Below, piece after piece: positions 10,123 to 18,557 of a DNA stretch of 64,000 bases. The stretch comes from Chroococcidiopsis thermalis PCC 7203 (GTDB taxonomy: Bacteria > Cyanobacteriota > Cyanobacteriia > Cyanobacteriales > Chroococcidiopsidaceae): positions 124,001-188,000 of the forward strand of contig NC_019695.1 of NCBI RefSeq assembly GCF_000317125.1, in the 5' to 3' direction. The notes under the pieces are model-generated. The model made no database searches and had not been told where the DNA came from. It worked only from the letters and a program-made list of their open reading frames with translations. The translations under genes were made by a program, and so were the position numbers. Numbering within the stretch: position 1 is the first letter of the stretch; every line of letters begins with the position of its first letter.

Positions 10123-10661
10123 GCTCTATAAAATAAACTTATAATTATCTAGACTCTATCTGCTGTATCTTTGTGGCACTTACTTAGGTGTCTTCGCCTA
10201 GACTTTTTTATGTCAAGCATTAGTAGCGCCCAAGTCGATGCTCACACTCTATGATTCTCACTTCATACTGGATCATTCATCTTTCCGCAGATAAATTCCA
10301 GAAGATTTAGGAATTAGGCATCAGTTATTAGTTATCAGTAGAGAGTGGTAATGGGTAATGGGTAATTGGTAGTTGATAGTTGGTAGTTGCTCCCCTGCTT
10401 CCTTGTCCCCCTTCGCCCCCTAATCCCCACTCCCTTCGGTCGTGGGGAAGAGCGAGTTCCCCCTTGTCCCCCTTGTCCCCCTTGTCCCCCTTGTCCCCCT
10501 TGTCCTCCTGCTCCTCAGCTCCCTCAGCTTCCTCAGCTCCCTCAGCTCCCTCAGCTCCCTCAGCTCTCTTTTCCCTGCTCCCTTTTCTTCAATACGTTCG
10601 ACAAGTTGATAAAATGCAAGCACGGTGACTGCTGTATTTGGATTTGTGAGAGAATTTTGTT
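10123..10661. repeat. large composite STRR region between genes
   Basis: From about 10312 to 10570 the spacer contains TTATCAG/GGTAATG heptamers, CCTTGTCCC 9-mers, the hairpin core CCCCACTCCCTTCGGTCGTG, further CCTTGTCCC 9-mers, and CTCAGCTCC 9-mers. Bases 10401-10471 are the inverted partner of the element inside the histidine phosphatase gene (1318-1387). Open frames here are repeats only. No gene is seen in the rest. Confidence 0.8.
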
Positions 10662-11126
10662 ATGACTACTGCTACTGTGTATGCCAACGCGCCCGAGCTA
10701 TCCTCGGAAGACTACGTTGCGATCGGATTAGCGACATGCTTTGTGAAGGAAGAGGGAGAAGTGCGCGAACTAGCAATTATCGAGCCGATACCCTCTGCTG
10801 CTTTAGAAGCGATCGCTAAAGGTATTCCCACATCTTACAAACTGGTTAGCGCTACAACCCTGGGAACGGTTTTAGCTGGGGACAAATTACAGATCCCTGC
10901 TGGTTTTCCCACCTCAGCCCAATTTAGCGACGACTTCGGACAACGGGCGATCGCTGCTGCTCGTACTTACAAGAGCCGAACTGTTGCTAAGGCTCTCATT
11001 CCTCTCGGCACAACTCGCGAAGATTTTAATTATTCCACAGAACGCAAGCGCGTACTAAACACGAAACGAGTTGTTAGTAAAGACGATAATGTGAAGCAGC
11101 ACGCCTACACCCATCAAGTTCTGTGA
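10662..11126 (+). CDS. conserved cyanobacterial protein of unknown function
   Basis: A 154-residue soluble protein that begins TTATVYANAPELSSEDYVAIGLATCFVKEEGE and ends with a charged, basic region (TERKRVLNTKRVVSKDDNVK). No catalytic motif or membrane segment is visible. The first 90 residues look like a compact alpha/beta domain and the tail is probably extended. Codon usage matches the neighbours. It reads as a member of a conserved cyanobacterial family, but I cannot name a function. It lies among photosynthesis and lipid genes, upstream of a GST gene with a 37-base gap. Confidence 0.75.
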   Translation: MTTATVYANAPELSSEDYVAIGLATCFVKEEGEVRELAIIEPIPSAALEAIAKGIPTSYKLVSATTLGTVLAGDKLQIPAGFPTSAQFSDDFGQRAIAAARTYKSRTVAKALIPLGTTREDFNYSTERKRVLNTKRVVSKDDNVKQHAYTHQVL

Positions 11127-11163
11127 TTGTCGAGTTTTGTAACAGCATTTGAATCTTTAAAAT

Positions 11164-11727
11164 ATGCTCAAGCTTTATGGTGGTGCTTTTAGCCGTGCCG
11201 CGATCGTTCAATGGTATTTGGAAGAACTAGAAGTTCCCTACGAATTTGTCATGCTGGATATGAAAGCAGGAGAGCATCTCCAGCCAGCATATCTTGCCAT
11301 TAATCCCTTTGGTAAAGTTCCAGCAATTGTAGACGGAGATGTCCGACTGTGGGAATCTGGAGCAATTCTCGCCTATCTTGCCGACAAATACGAAAAAGCC
11401 GAGCTGTCCTTAGAAGAACGCGCTCAGCTGAGCCAATGGATTTTATTTGCTAATGCCACACTGGGACCAGGAATTTTTGTGGAAGCAAACCGCGATCGCG
11501 AAATGCCGCGTCTGATGACTACTCTTAATCAAATTCTAGAGCAGCAATCTTATTTGCTCGGTCAACAGTTTAGTGCAGCTGATGTCGCGGTCGGCTCTCT
11601 CTTAAGTTACATTCCAATCATGTTAAAGCTAGATCTGAGCGGATACCCAGCAGTTGTTGGCTATGTCAAAAGACTCGCCGAACGTCCGGCATTTCAAAAG
11701 TCAATTGGCTCTCGCCGTGGTGGGTGA
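11164..11727 (+). CDS. glutathione S-transferase family protein
   Basis: A 187-residue protein with the N-terminal thioredoxin-like domain (MLKLYGGAFSRAAIVQWYLEEL, NPFGKVPAIVDGDVRLWESGAI, where the cis-Pro and the ES glutathione-binding pair are visible) and a helical C-terminal domain containing the folding motif FSAADVAVGSLLSYI. A Ser near residue 10 would be the activating residue. The C-terminal domain is slightly short for the family. It is likely cytoplasmic and conjugates or reduces electrophiles with glutathione; the physiological substrate is unknown. Confidence 0.9.
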   Translation: MLKLYGGAFSRAAIVQWYLEELEVPYEFVMLDMKAGEHLQPAYLAINPFGKVPAIVDGDVRLWESGAILAYLADKYEKAELSLEERAQLSQWILFANATLGPGIFVEANRDREMPRLMTTLNQILEQQSYLLGQQFSAADVAVGSLLSYIPIMLKLDLSGYPAVVGYVKRLAERPAFQKSIGSRRGG

Positions 11728-11781
11728 AGAAAAGTAGCCTTCAAAGTCTGTCTCATTAAAATTTGTTGAACAATTCATCTG

Positions 11782-11816
11782 AAAAAAATAGCAGGGTAGA
11801 CGATGCCTATCCTGCT
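11782..11816 (-). terminator. intrinsic terminator of psbK
   Basis: On the minus strand, a 10-bp stem (AGCAGGATAG and CTACCCTGCT, one mismatch, 7-base loop) is followed by a run of seven T residues. It sits about 40 bases past the psbK stop and ends transcription between convergent psbK and the GST gene. Confidence 0.8.
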
Positions 11817-11854
11817 TCCACGTATTAAGAGTTAGCTCTGCGTTTAGCCCTAGC

Positions 11855-11992
11855 TTATCTAAAGCCAACAGCCGCTTGCCAAACAAAAGCTAGCAGCAAG
11901 AAAAATAGAGGAATCAAGGGCAGAACGTCAACTAGAGGATCTAGGATGGAATATGCTTCCGGTAGTTTTGCTAACAATAATGCGGCTTCCAT
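11855..11992 (-). CDS. psbK: photosystem II reaction center protein K precursor (PsbK)
   Basis: A 45-residue protein starting [20 protein letters not shown] and ending [11 protein letters not shown], which is diagnostic for PsbK. The first 8 residues are removed in known PsbK, and the mature chain begins KLPEAY. One transmembrane helix places it in the photosystem II core next to CP43. The start at 11992 is chosen from the family length and a GAAGGA box upstream; an in-frame extension of 15 residues upstream has no family support. The gene has its own terminator. Confidence 0.95.
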   Translation of the reverse strand: MEAALLLAKLPEAYSILDPLVDVLPLIPLFFLLLAFVWQAAVGFR

Positions 11993-12047
11993 ACTTAAAT
12001 TTTCCTTCTCAACACAGCTTTCAGAATTGACATGCATCTTAACATGA

Positions 12048-12185
12048 ATCAGTTATCAGTTGTCAGTTATCGGTGACTAGTGACTGGTGGCTGGTGACAA
12101 GAGTTGAGTCTAACCACTAATCACTAGCCACTAGCCACTCACCAACGATCGCTCATTCCTAGCTTCTGACTTCTGACTTCTAGCT
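12048..12185. repeat. heptamer STRR cluster (TTATCAG, GTGACTA, CTTCTGA types)
   Basis: Several heptamer families follow one another: TCAGTTATCAGTTGTCAG, GTGACTAGTGACTGGTGGCT, ACTAGCCACTAGCCACT and TTCTGACTTCTGACTTCTAG. They fill the spacer between psbK and the desaturase gene. Confidence 0.8.
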
Positions 12186-13253
12186 TTTGACTTGTCCTGA
12201 TTTCCTGTTCCCTAAACGAAATTCCTGACAAGACTGGTAGCAATTGTCAGGGTCGTAAATATGACATTGAGACGTAATTTCCTGCATTAGAGACCAAGAA
12301 AAGTTGGATTCTGGGTGTAAATAATCACCCCAGTTTTGTTGTAAGCTGCGATAAGCTTGCCACAGTTTGTAGGAAGGAATTGCAGTCGAAATGTGGTGGG
12401 GAATATGGACGCTGATATCGTGGCAGAGAAATTCTACCCATTGGGGATAATTACAATGAATAGTGCCTGACAACTGCGATCGCGCCGCGTTCCATTCATG
12501 AGGATGATAGAAAGGAATATCTACAGCTGTATGGTGTACCAGAGTAAAAGTACTCATCCAAAAATGATAAACCAACCAAGGGATAAACCAAAATTTGATA
12601 ACTCCCCAGAAACCAGTAGTAGCAAAAAGTAGCGGAAATGCGATCGCGGCAAAAACAATGACTAACATTGCCGAAAACCTGACCTGTTCGCGCTGTTTCC
12701 CTTCAAATCGAGTCCAGTTAAAGTGTAATGCTCCCCAGTGTAAGGTAGAAGCCATCCACCAGAATTCACCCCGCATCAGTCGATAGCCCCATTGTCCAAG
12801 GGACCCTAAACTAGCATAAAATTCTGGTTGAAAGGGTTGCCATGCGTTGTCTTCACCGATTTTATTAGTGTGTAAGTGGTGGTGATTGTGTAAGATGCGC
12901 CAGCTATGGAAAGGGTAAATTAACGGTAATAGTAGCGTATGCCCTACTAAATCATTAACCCAACGACGTTTAGCAAACGAACGATGTCCGCAATCGTGGG
13001 CAATCACAAAAAAACCGGTCAACGCTGTACCGGTAAAAATCCAAACAAAGGGTAACAAATACCAAGGCGCGATCGCTAAACCTACATAACCCACCACAAC
13101 CATAAAAATATTAATGAATACCTGCGACCATGCTTGCAGGCGATCTCGTTGAAAGCACTCTTTAGGTATGGTTTTGAGGATATCTTTGAGACGTGTTTCA
13201 GGATTGAAGGAACCATATGTTGGTTGTTGAGGCTGTGGAATCAGTGTAGTCAT
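12180..13253 (-). CDS. desA: delta-12 (omega-6) acyl-lipid fatty acid desaturase, DesA-type
   Basis: A 357-residue membrane desaturase with the three di-iron histidine boxes: HDCGH (86-90), HNHHH (122-126) and HIPHH (283-287). Hydrophobic stretches lie at about 45-85 and 195-240. It inserts the delta-12 double bond into oleoyl groups of membrane glycerolipids using ferredoxin. Overall sequence resembles cyanobacterial DesA rather than DesB or DesC. The ATG at 13253 is used; a GTG six bases upstream is the alternative. Cold induction is known for the family, but no specific regulatory site is visible here. Confidence 0.9.
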   Translation of the reverse strand: MTTLIPQPQQPTYGSFNPETRLKDILKTIPKECFQRDRLQAWSQVFINIFMVVVGYVGLAIAPWYLLPFVWIFTGTALTGFFVIAHDCGHRSFAKRRWVNDLVGHTLLLPLIYPFHSWRILHNHHHLHTNKIGEDNAWQPFQPEFYASLGSLGQWGYRLMRGEFWWMASTLHWGALHFNWTRFEGKQREQVRFSAMLVIVFAAIAFPLLFATTGFWGVIKFWFIPWLVYHFWMSTFTLVHHTAVDIPFYHPHEWNAARSQLSGTIHCNYPQWVEFLCHDISVHIPHHISTAIPSYKLWQAYRSLQQNWGDYLHPESNFSWSLMQEITSQCHIYDPDNCYQSCQEFRLGNRKSGQVKS

Positions 13254-13418
13254 GAACACCTGTAATAAACGATACCAATTGCTAACACACCACTAAGTTG
13301 ATAGCGTGCTGATAGTTTTGCGATCGAACTGCTTCGGAATTATATCAACCTTAAGTATCCTAGAAAAAGGGGCATTTATATAGATGAAATCGCGCATTCG
13401 CAAGTCAGACAGTCGAAA

Positions 13419-13961
13419 TTAACTGCTCCCTGCTCGTCCCTGCTCCCTGCTCTCTTGCTTCACTGATAACTGAATTTGCTTTCCCATTATGACCAAATCG
13501 CGCTCTACACCGTCAAGATTGGCGACCTGGGGTAAATAACCCCAACGCTGAAAGCCAAACGCATCAAATAGTTCTATGCTGGGATGGTTATGGGCAAAAA
13601 TGAAGCCTAATAGAGTTTTTAACTCCAAGCTGGGGCTTTGCTCGATCGCATAAGATAACAATTGTCGTCCCACGCCACAGCGACGATAGCTAGGAGCAAC
13701 ATATATACTCACCTCCGCAGTTGCTTTATAAGCTGGTCGTCCATAAAAAGATTGAAAACTCAGCCAGCCAGCTATAGCTGCATCTATTTCTAATACCCAA
13801 ATCGGACGCTCTGCTGGAGAATGGGCGAAAAACCAATCCGTGCGGCTTTCTACAGCTACGGGTTCTAGATCGGCTGTTGCTAATCGGTCGGGAATTGCAG
13901 CATTATAAATTGCGACAATTTCTGACAAATCGGCAACCACTGCATCGCGAATCGTTCTCAT
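13419..13961 (-). CDS. GNAT N-acetyltransferase, phosphinothricin acetyltransferase-like
   Basis: A 180-residue protein with the PAT/BAR-type start MRTIRDAVVADLSEIVAIYN and the acetyl-CoA loop in APSYRRCGVGRQLLSYAIE, then LLGFIFAHNHPSIELFDAFGFQRWG. It transfers acetyl groups from acetyl-CoA to a small amine or amino-acid substrate. The start at 13961 is chosen because the family begins here and GAGGTG precedes it; 24 in-frame codons upstream are not conserved in type. The C-terminal end (KQESREQGRAGSS) runs into CTGCTCC-type repeat DNA. Confidence 0.85.
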   Translation of the reverse strand: MRTIRDAVVADLSEIVAIYNAAIPDRLATADLEPVAVESRTDWFFAHSPAERPIWVLEIDAAIAGWLSFQSFYGRPAYKATAEVSIYVAPSYRRCGVGRQLLSYAIEQSPSLELKTLLGFIFAHNHPSIELFDAFGFQRWGYLPQVANLDGVERDLVIMGKQIQLSVKQESREQGRAGSS

Positions 13962-14041
13962 CACCTCTTCACCCCTCATCCACTCGATCGCACAGCTCTT
14001 ACATTCCCCACTCCCGTACGGACGGGTTTCCAAACCCGCCC

Positions 14042-15841
14042 CTACTGACTCCCTAATAACGGTGCAGCTGCCAACAGCGTTTGGGTATAAGGATGCTGAG
14101 GATTGTTAAAGATAGCTTGAGTCGTATCGATTTCGACAATCTGACCGCTATTCATCACAGCAATGCGATCGCATAAAAATCGAGCTACCCATAAGTCATG
14201 GGTAATAAACAAATAAGTTAAATCGAACTCTCGCTTTAATTCCAGCATTAAATCGAGTACCTGAGCTTGGATGCTAGCATCAAGCATACTGACAGGTTCG
14301 TCACAAATTATCAGTCGCGGACGAGTAATCAACGCACGGGCGATCGCGACTCGCTGCTGTTGTCCGCCAGATAGTTCGCTAGGATAGCGGCTGTAGTAAT
14401 TCTCTAATGGAGTTAGTCCGACGCGCTTCAGCATTGCCATCACCTGCTCTTTTGCTTTTGCAGGATTAGCTATTTGATGAATGAACAAAGGCTCGGCAAT
14501 ATTCTGCCCCACGGTCATTGTTGGATTAAGACAAGCATGGGGATCTTGAAAGATCATTTGCATTTGTCGTCGAGAAAGACGCAGATCTTGTCGCGACAAA
14601 GTAGTTAAATCCGTGCCTTGCCACTCTACTTTTCCCGATGTAGGGCGAACTAGCTGTAATATTGTCCTAGATAAAGTACTCTTACCACAGCCCGATTCCC
14701 CAACTAATCCCAAAATTTCCCCAGGGAAAAGTTCCAAATTTATTCCATCTACAGCCTTAATTGTCTGGTCTTCAGCTTTAAACAACCGCTCGATAAAATT
14801 GCGTTCTAAGCTGTAATGCTGTTTTAAATCCGTGATTTTGAGAATTGGTAATTGGTAGTTGGTAGTTGGTAGTTGGTAGTTGGTAGTTGGTAGTTGGTAG
14901 TTGGTAGTTGCTGAGTGGCTGAAATTGCTTCCTTGTCCCCCTTGTCCTCCTTGTCCCCCTTGTCCCCCTAGTCCCCCTTGTCCCCCTAGTCCTCCTTGTC
15001 CCCCTTGTCCCCCTGCTCCCTGCTCCCTGCTCCCTACTCCCTGCTCCCCATGAATATGCAAAGCCGCCTGCAAGAGCGATCGCGTGTATTCGTGTTGCGG
15101 TTGCTGAAATACTGTTTGGGAAGAACCAGTTTCGATTAATTCTCCATCGTGCATTACGCCAATGCGATCGCAGTATTCTCCCACCAGCGCCAGATCGTGA
15201 GAAATCAATAACAAAGCCATGTCCCGCTCGCGACATAGACGCATCAGTTCTTTTAAGATTTGCGCCGCTACGGTTACATCTAAACTCGTTGTTGGTTCGT
15301 CGGCAATAATTAGTTTGGGATCGAGCATTAAAGCTAGGGCGATCGCTACCCGTTGCCGCATTCCTCCGCTAAATTCATGTGGATATTGATGAGCGCGATT
15401 TTCGGGAATTTTCACGGCGGCGAGAGTGGCGATCGCTTTATCCCGTAATTCTCGTTCTGACAGGTGGGGTTGATGCGCCTTCAAAGTTTCCATGCAGTGC
15501 TTGCCAATCGTCATCAGTGGATCGAGCCGTGTCATCGGATCTTGAAATACCAATGCTACTGCTTCTCCGCGAAATTGCCGCATCTGGGTAGGTGTGAGAT
15601 CTAGCACCGATCGCTCCTCAAACATCACCTTGCCATTTACGCGGCTAGCTGGTGGTAACAGGCGCATTACAGCCCGTCCTAGAGTCGATTTACCGCAACC
15701 CGATTCTCCCACCAGACCCAGGCGATCGCCCCGTTGCAGCGTCAAAGATACGCCGTTAACAGCCCATTGCAGGGACTCCCTATCTTGTTGATGTGGATAG
15801 GCAACTTTGAGATTCTCGATATCAAGTAGAGCTTGGCTCAT
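14042..15841 (-). CDS. ABC transporter fused ATP-binding protein, dipeptide/oligopeptide type (DppD-DppF/GsiA-like)
   Basis: A 599-residue protein with two complete nucleotide-binding domains. Each has Walker A GESGCGKST and a signature (FSGGMRQR in the first, LSGGQQQR in the second), followed by Walker B (LIIADEP and LIICDEP), as in GsiA/YejF. Each also has the C-terminal peptide-transporter OppD/F segment (QPQHEYTRSLLQAAL and NPQHPYTQTLLAAAP). It would energise uptake of peptides, glutathione or similar solutes with permeases not present here. Residues about 263-332 between the domains are a repeat-derived linker ([11 protein letters not shown] and NYQLPTTNYQLP) from STRR DNA. Confidence 0.92.
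   Translation of the reverse strand: MSQALLDIENLKVAYPHQQDRESLQWAVNGVSLTLQRGDRLGLVGESGCGKSTLGRAVMRLLPPASRVNGKVMFEERSVLDLTPTQMRQFRGEAVALVFQDPMTRLDPLMTIGKHCMETLKAHQPHLSERELRDKAIATLAAVKIPENRAHQYPHEFSGGMRQRVAIALALMLDPKLIIADEPTTSLDVTVAAQILKELMRLCRERDMALLLISHDLALVGEYCDRIGVMHDGELIETGSSQTVFQQPQHEYTRSLLQAALHIHGEQGVGSREQGAGGQGGQGGLGGQGGLGGQGGQGGQGGQGSNFSHSATTNYQLPTTNYQLPTTNYQLPILKITDLKQHYSLERNFIERLFKAEDQTIKAVDGINLELFPGEILGLVGESGCGKSTLSRTILQLVRPTSGKVEWQGTDLTTLSRQDLRLSRRQMQMIFQDPHACLNPTMTVGQNIAEPLFIHQIANPAKAKEQVMAMLKRVGLTPLENYYSRYPSELSGGQQQRVAIARALITRPRLIICDEPVSMLDASIQAQVLDLMLELKREFDLTYLFITHDLWVARFLCDRIAVMNSGQIVEIDTTQAIFNNPQHPYTQTLLAAAPLLGSQ
14845..15050. repeat. STRR block inside the double-NBD ABC gene
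   Basis: Nine heptamers TTGGTAG/TTGGTAA (14845-14907), nine 9-mers CCTTGTCCC and variants (14931-15011) and about five CTGCTCC heptamers (15013-15049) lie in frame between the two NBDs. Three heptamers encode seven residues, giving the NYQLPTT protein repeat; the 9-mer gives GGQ/GGL triplets. Confidence 0.9.
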
Positions 15842-15962
15842 ATTATCAGTTATCAGTTATCAGTTATTGGTGAATTAATTTTAGATTGTGGATTTTGAAT
15901 TGGTCATGGGTAATGGTAAGTTGTAAGTGAGAATTAACTAATCACTGGTCACTGGTCACCGA
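15842..15962. repeat. heptamer STRR cluster
   Basis: TTATCAG heptamers (about 15844-15866) and CACTGGT heptamers (15942-15960) lie upstream of the ABC gene. Confidence 0.7.
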
Positions 15963-16095
15963 TAATATCTGGTTTGTAACTATTTGAACTACAGTTAGCT
16001 ATAAAAAAAAGTTATTTTTTTAACAAAAAGTTAGTCGTAGTCGAGTTAATGCTTAGTTTTTAAATCTATTTTGCACTCACGTAAGATTCCTACTG

Positions 16096-16934
16096 ATGCT
16101 TGAAACCAAAAGTTCTATTCTCATCCTCGGCGGTGGTTTTACTGGTTTATTTACTGCTCTACATTTAAGCCATCAGCATTGCTCTCTACCCATCGTGACG
16201 ATCGATCGCGAGTGAAGTTTCATGTTTAAACCCTTACTCTATGAGTTTTTGAGTGGGGAAATGAAATCGGATTCGGTGTGGGCTAGATATGACGAGCTGT
16301 TGCATAACAGTGGAGTTGCTTTTATTCGCGACACGATCGCATAGATCGATCTACCAAATCGCCAAGTCCATCTAGAGTCTAAATTGGGTTATACATACAA
16401 TTATCTAGTTTTAGGTTTAGGTAGCACTACGGGTTCTTTTGGCGTAGAAGGAGCAAGCGAGCATTCTTTTTCGTTCCGCACTGGAGAAGATGCGATCGCG
16501 TTAGGGAGACATCTACGCGATTGCTCTAAAGAGCAACTCAAACAGAAGATATAGAACAACGCCGCACTCTATTGACGTTTGCTGTTTTGGGTGATGGTCG
16601 TTCTGGAGTAGAGCTAGCTGCTACCTTAGCAGACTTATTACCCGATTGGTATGCTCAAATTAGTGGTAACAAACAAGAAATCCGGGTAGTCATTCTTCAA
16701 CGCGGTAAAGAGATTTTAAAAGGCGATCGGGATAAGTTGCGCTCCTCTGCCAATCGAGCCTTACAACAGCATGTCGTACCCGTGGAATTGTTGTTAGAAG
16801 CTGAAATTAGTGCCGTGCATCCGCAACGGGTAGAATACAAACACGGCGATCGCACCCTAGAATTACCAGTAGCTACGATTATCTGGACGACAGGAACTGC
16901 TGTTAATCCTTTAATTAAGCTATTTAACAAATGA
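16096..16934 (+). pseudogene. degenerate type II NADH dehydrogenase (NDH-2-like)
   Basis: The conceptual product starts with an FAD-binding motif (SSILILGGGFTGLFTALHLS) and continues into FKPLLYEFLSGEM, LVLGLGSTTGSFGVEGA, TFAVLGDGRSGVELAATLA and TIIWTTGTAVNPL, the order seen in NDH-2. It is broken by TGA at 16213, TAG at 16342 and a frameshift near 16530. It stops after the second nucleotide-binding domain, so about the last third is missing. The intact frame 16572-16934 is a remnant of the same gene. Function is almost certainly lost. Confidence 0.85.
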
Positions 16935-17041
16935 CTAATGACCAATGACAAATAGCAGCATTTTGGTAGAGTGTAAAATATATCTCCATGAATTAACATG
17001 AAAGAATAACTATTATGACGAGCGATCGCAACGGCTGAGAA

Positions 17042-18400
17042 ATGTTATTAGATCGAGACAAACAAACAGTGCAATCTGGAAATATTCCTTATGAAGTAGC
17101 TATCATTGGAGCTGGCATTTCTGGAACTGCTTTGCTGTATAGCTTAAGTAAGTACACTAATGTAGAGCGGATTCTCTTGGTAGAAAAAGAAGCAGAAGTT
17201 GGCTTATGCAATTCTCATAAAACAATGAATAGCCAAACGCTTCATTTTGGCGATATAGAAACTAACTATACTCTAGAAAAAGCTCAAAAAGTGAATCGAG
17301 CCGCAACCTTAGTCAAAAACTATCTTTTAAGGAACGACACCAGCCAAAAAAGCTATAGCAAGTACCATAAATTAGTCTTAGGTATTGGAGCAGAGCAAGT
17401 TCAAGAACTGCGAGATAGATACAGAGAATTTCAATCGTTATTTCCGCAATTAAAATTAATTCAAAAGCCGGAAATAGAGGCGATCGAACCTAATCTTATT
17501 AAAGATAGAAAGCCCGACGAAGAAATTATAGCTTTATATTCTGAAGCTGGTTATACAATAGATTTCCAGGCATTATCTCGCTCGTTTTTGCAAAACTCGA
17601 TTGAAACTAAAAAAACAATTGACATCATGATGTCAACAAAAGTTAAGTCTCTAAAAAGAGAGAAAAATTTATACCATATACAAACTGACCGAGGAACATT
17701 TTCAGCGAAAAGTGTTGCTTTTGCCACTGGAGCATATAGTCTTTTATTTGCCAAAACTCTAGGTTATGGAAAAGATTATGCCCTTTTGAACGTAGCTGGA
17801 AACTTTTATTTTTCACCAGGTGTTTTAAATGGCAAAGTCTACACCGTACAAATGAAAAAAATTCCCTTTGCTGCTATTCATGGAGATCCGGAAGTTCACG
17901 ACCAAAGCCTGACTAGATTTGGTCCCACCGCCAAAGTCACTTTACTATTAGAGAATCGCAAATATGCTACTGTTTTAGACTATCTTAAAACAGCAGGATT
18001 CAGTATCAATGCTATTATAAGTTTTTTAAATATACTGTCAGATAAAACCATTTTCAATTATATTTTGAGGAATTTAATTTACGATCTACCGTTAGTCGGT
18101 AAAAGATTATTTTTAAAAGAAGCACGTAAGATTGTTCCTTCTTTACAACTGAACGAATTACAATTTGCTGAAGGTTATGGAGGAATCAGACCCCAAATTG
18201 TTAATACAAAAACTAAGCATCTTGAAATGGGGGAAGCCAAAATAGTCGGAGAAAATATTATATTTAATATAACTCCCTCTCCAGGGGCTTCTACTTGCTT
18301 GCAAAATGCCGAATACGATACTGAAAAGATTGTCGCTTTTTTAGGAGCGCAATACACATTTAATAAGCAACAATTCTGGAAAGATTTAGGAGATGAGTAA
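17042..18400 (+). CDS. malate:quinone oxidoreductase-like FAD-dependent oxidoreductase
   Basis: A 452-residue protein with an N-terminal Rossmann FAD motif (VAIIGAGISGTALLYSLSKY, followed by VEKEAEVG) and the Mqo-type segments NSQTLHFGDIETNYT and, near the end, ITPSPGASTCLQNAEYD. Mqo oxidises malate and passes electrons to quinone at the membrane; related enzymes act on other 2-hydroxyacids, so the substrate is open. Several conserved parts are divergent (HFG where Mqo usually has HSA). The coding sequence is visibly richer in A and T than its neighbours and follows a broken dehydrogenase gene, which hints at a recombined or acquired segment. Confidence 0.75.
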   Translation: MLLDRDKQTVQSGNIPYEVAIIGAGISGTALLYSLSKYTNVERILLVEKEAEVGLCNSHKTMNSQTLHFGDIETNYTLEKAQKVNRAATLVKNYLLRNDTSQKSYSKYHKLVLGIGAEQVQELRDRYREFQSLFPQLKLIQKPEIEAIEPNLIKDRKPDEEIIALYSEAGYTIDFQALSRSFLQNSIETKKTIDIMMSTKVKSLKREKNLYHIQTDRGTFSAKSVAFATGAYSLLFAKTLGYGKDYALLNVAGNFYFSPGVLNGKVYTVQMKKIPFAAIHGDPEVHDQSLTRFGPTAKVTLLLENRKYATVLDYLKTAGFSINAIISFLNILSDKTIFNYILRNLIYDLPLVGKRLFLKEARKIVPSLQLNELQFAEGYGGIRPQIVNTKTKHLEMGEAKIVGENIIFNITPSPGASTCLQNAEYDTEKIVAFLGAQYTFNKQQFWKDLGDE

Positions 18401-18504
18401 GGATACCAGAAAGCAGGAAGCAGGGAGGCAAGAGAGCTGAGGGAGCTGAGGAAGCTGAAGGAGAGAATATAAATTCGTTATCTCTATTTTGCTACACATA
18501 AATA

Positions 18505-18530
18505 AAGAGATATGCCGTAGCACATCTCTT
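18505..18530. terminator. inverted repeat after the CheA-type gene, weak terminator candidate
   Basis: Seven-base arms AAGAGAT and ATCTCTT with a 12-base loop lie between the convergent oxidoreductase and CheA-type genes. No T-run is obvious, so this is only a possible terminator. Confidence 0.3.
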
Positions 18531-18557
18531 CTAGCAAACTGAAACTAGCTTAATTGC

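Noticed and set aside
10380-10665. Overlapping plus- and minus-strand frames in the repeat region
   Set aside because: All are made of STRR translation (Pro/Cys/Leu or Arg/Glu/Leu periodic). No unique protein sequence is present.
16572-16934. Separate 120-residue oxidoreductase gene
   Set aside because: It is the last readable part of the broken NDH-2-like gene, in a shifted frame, lacking both the FAD domain and the C-terminus.
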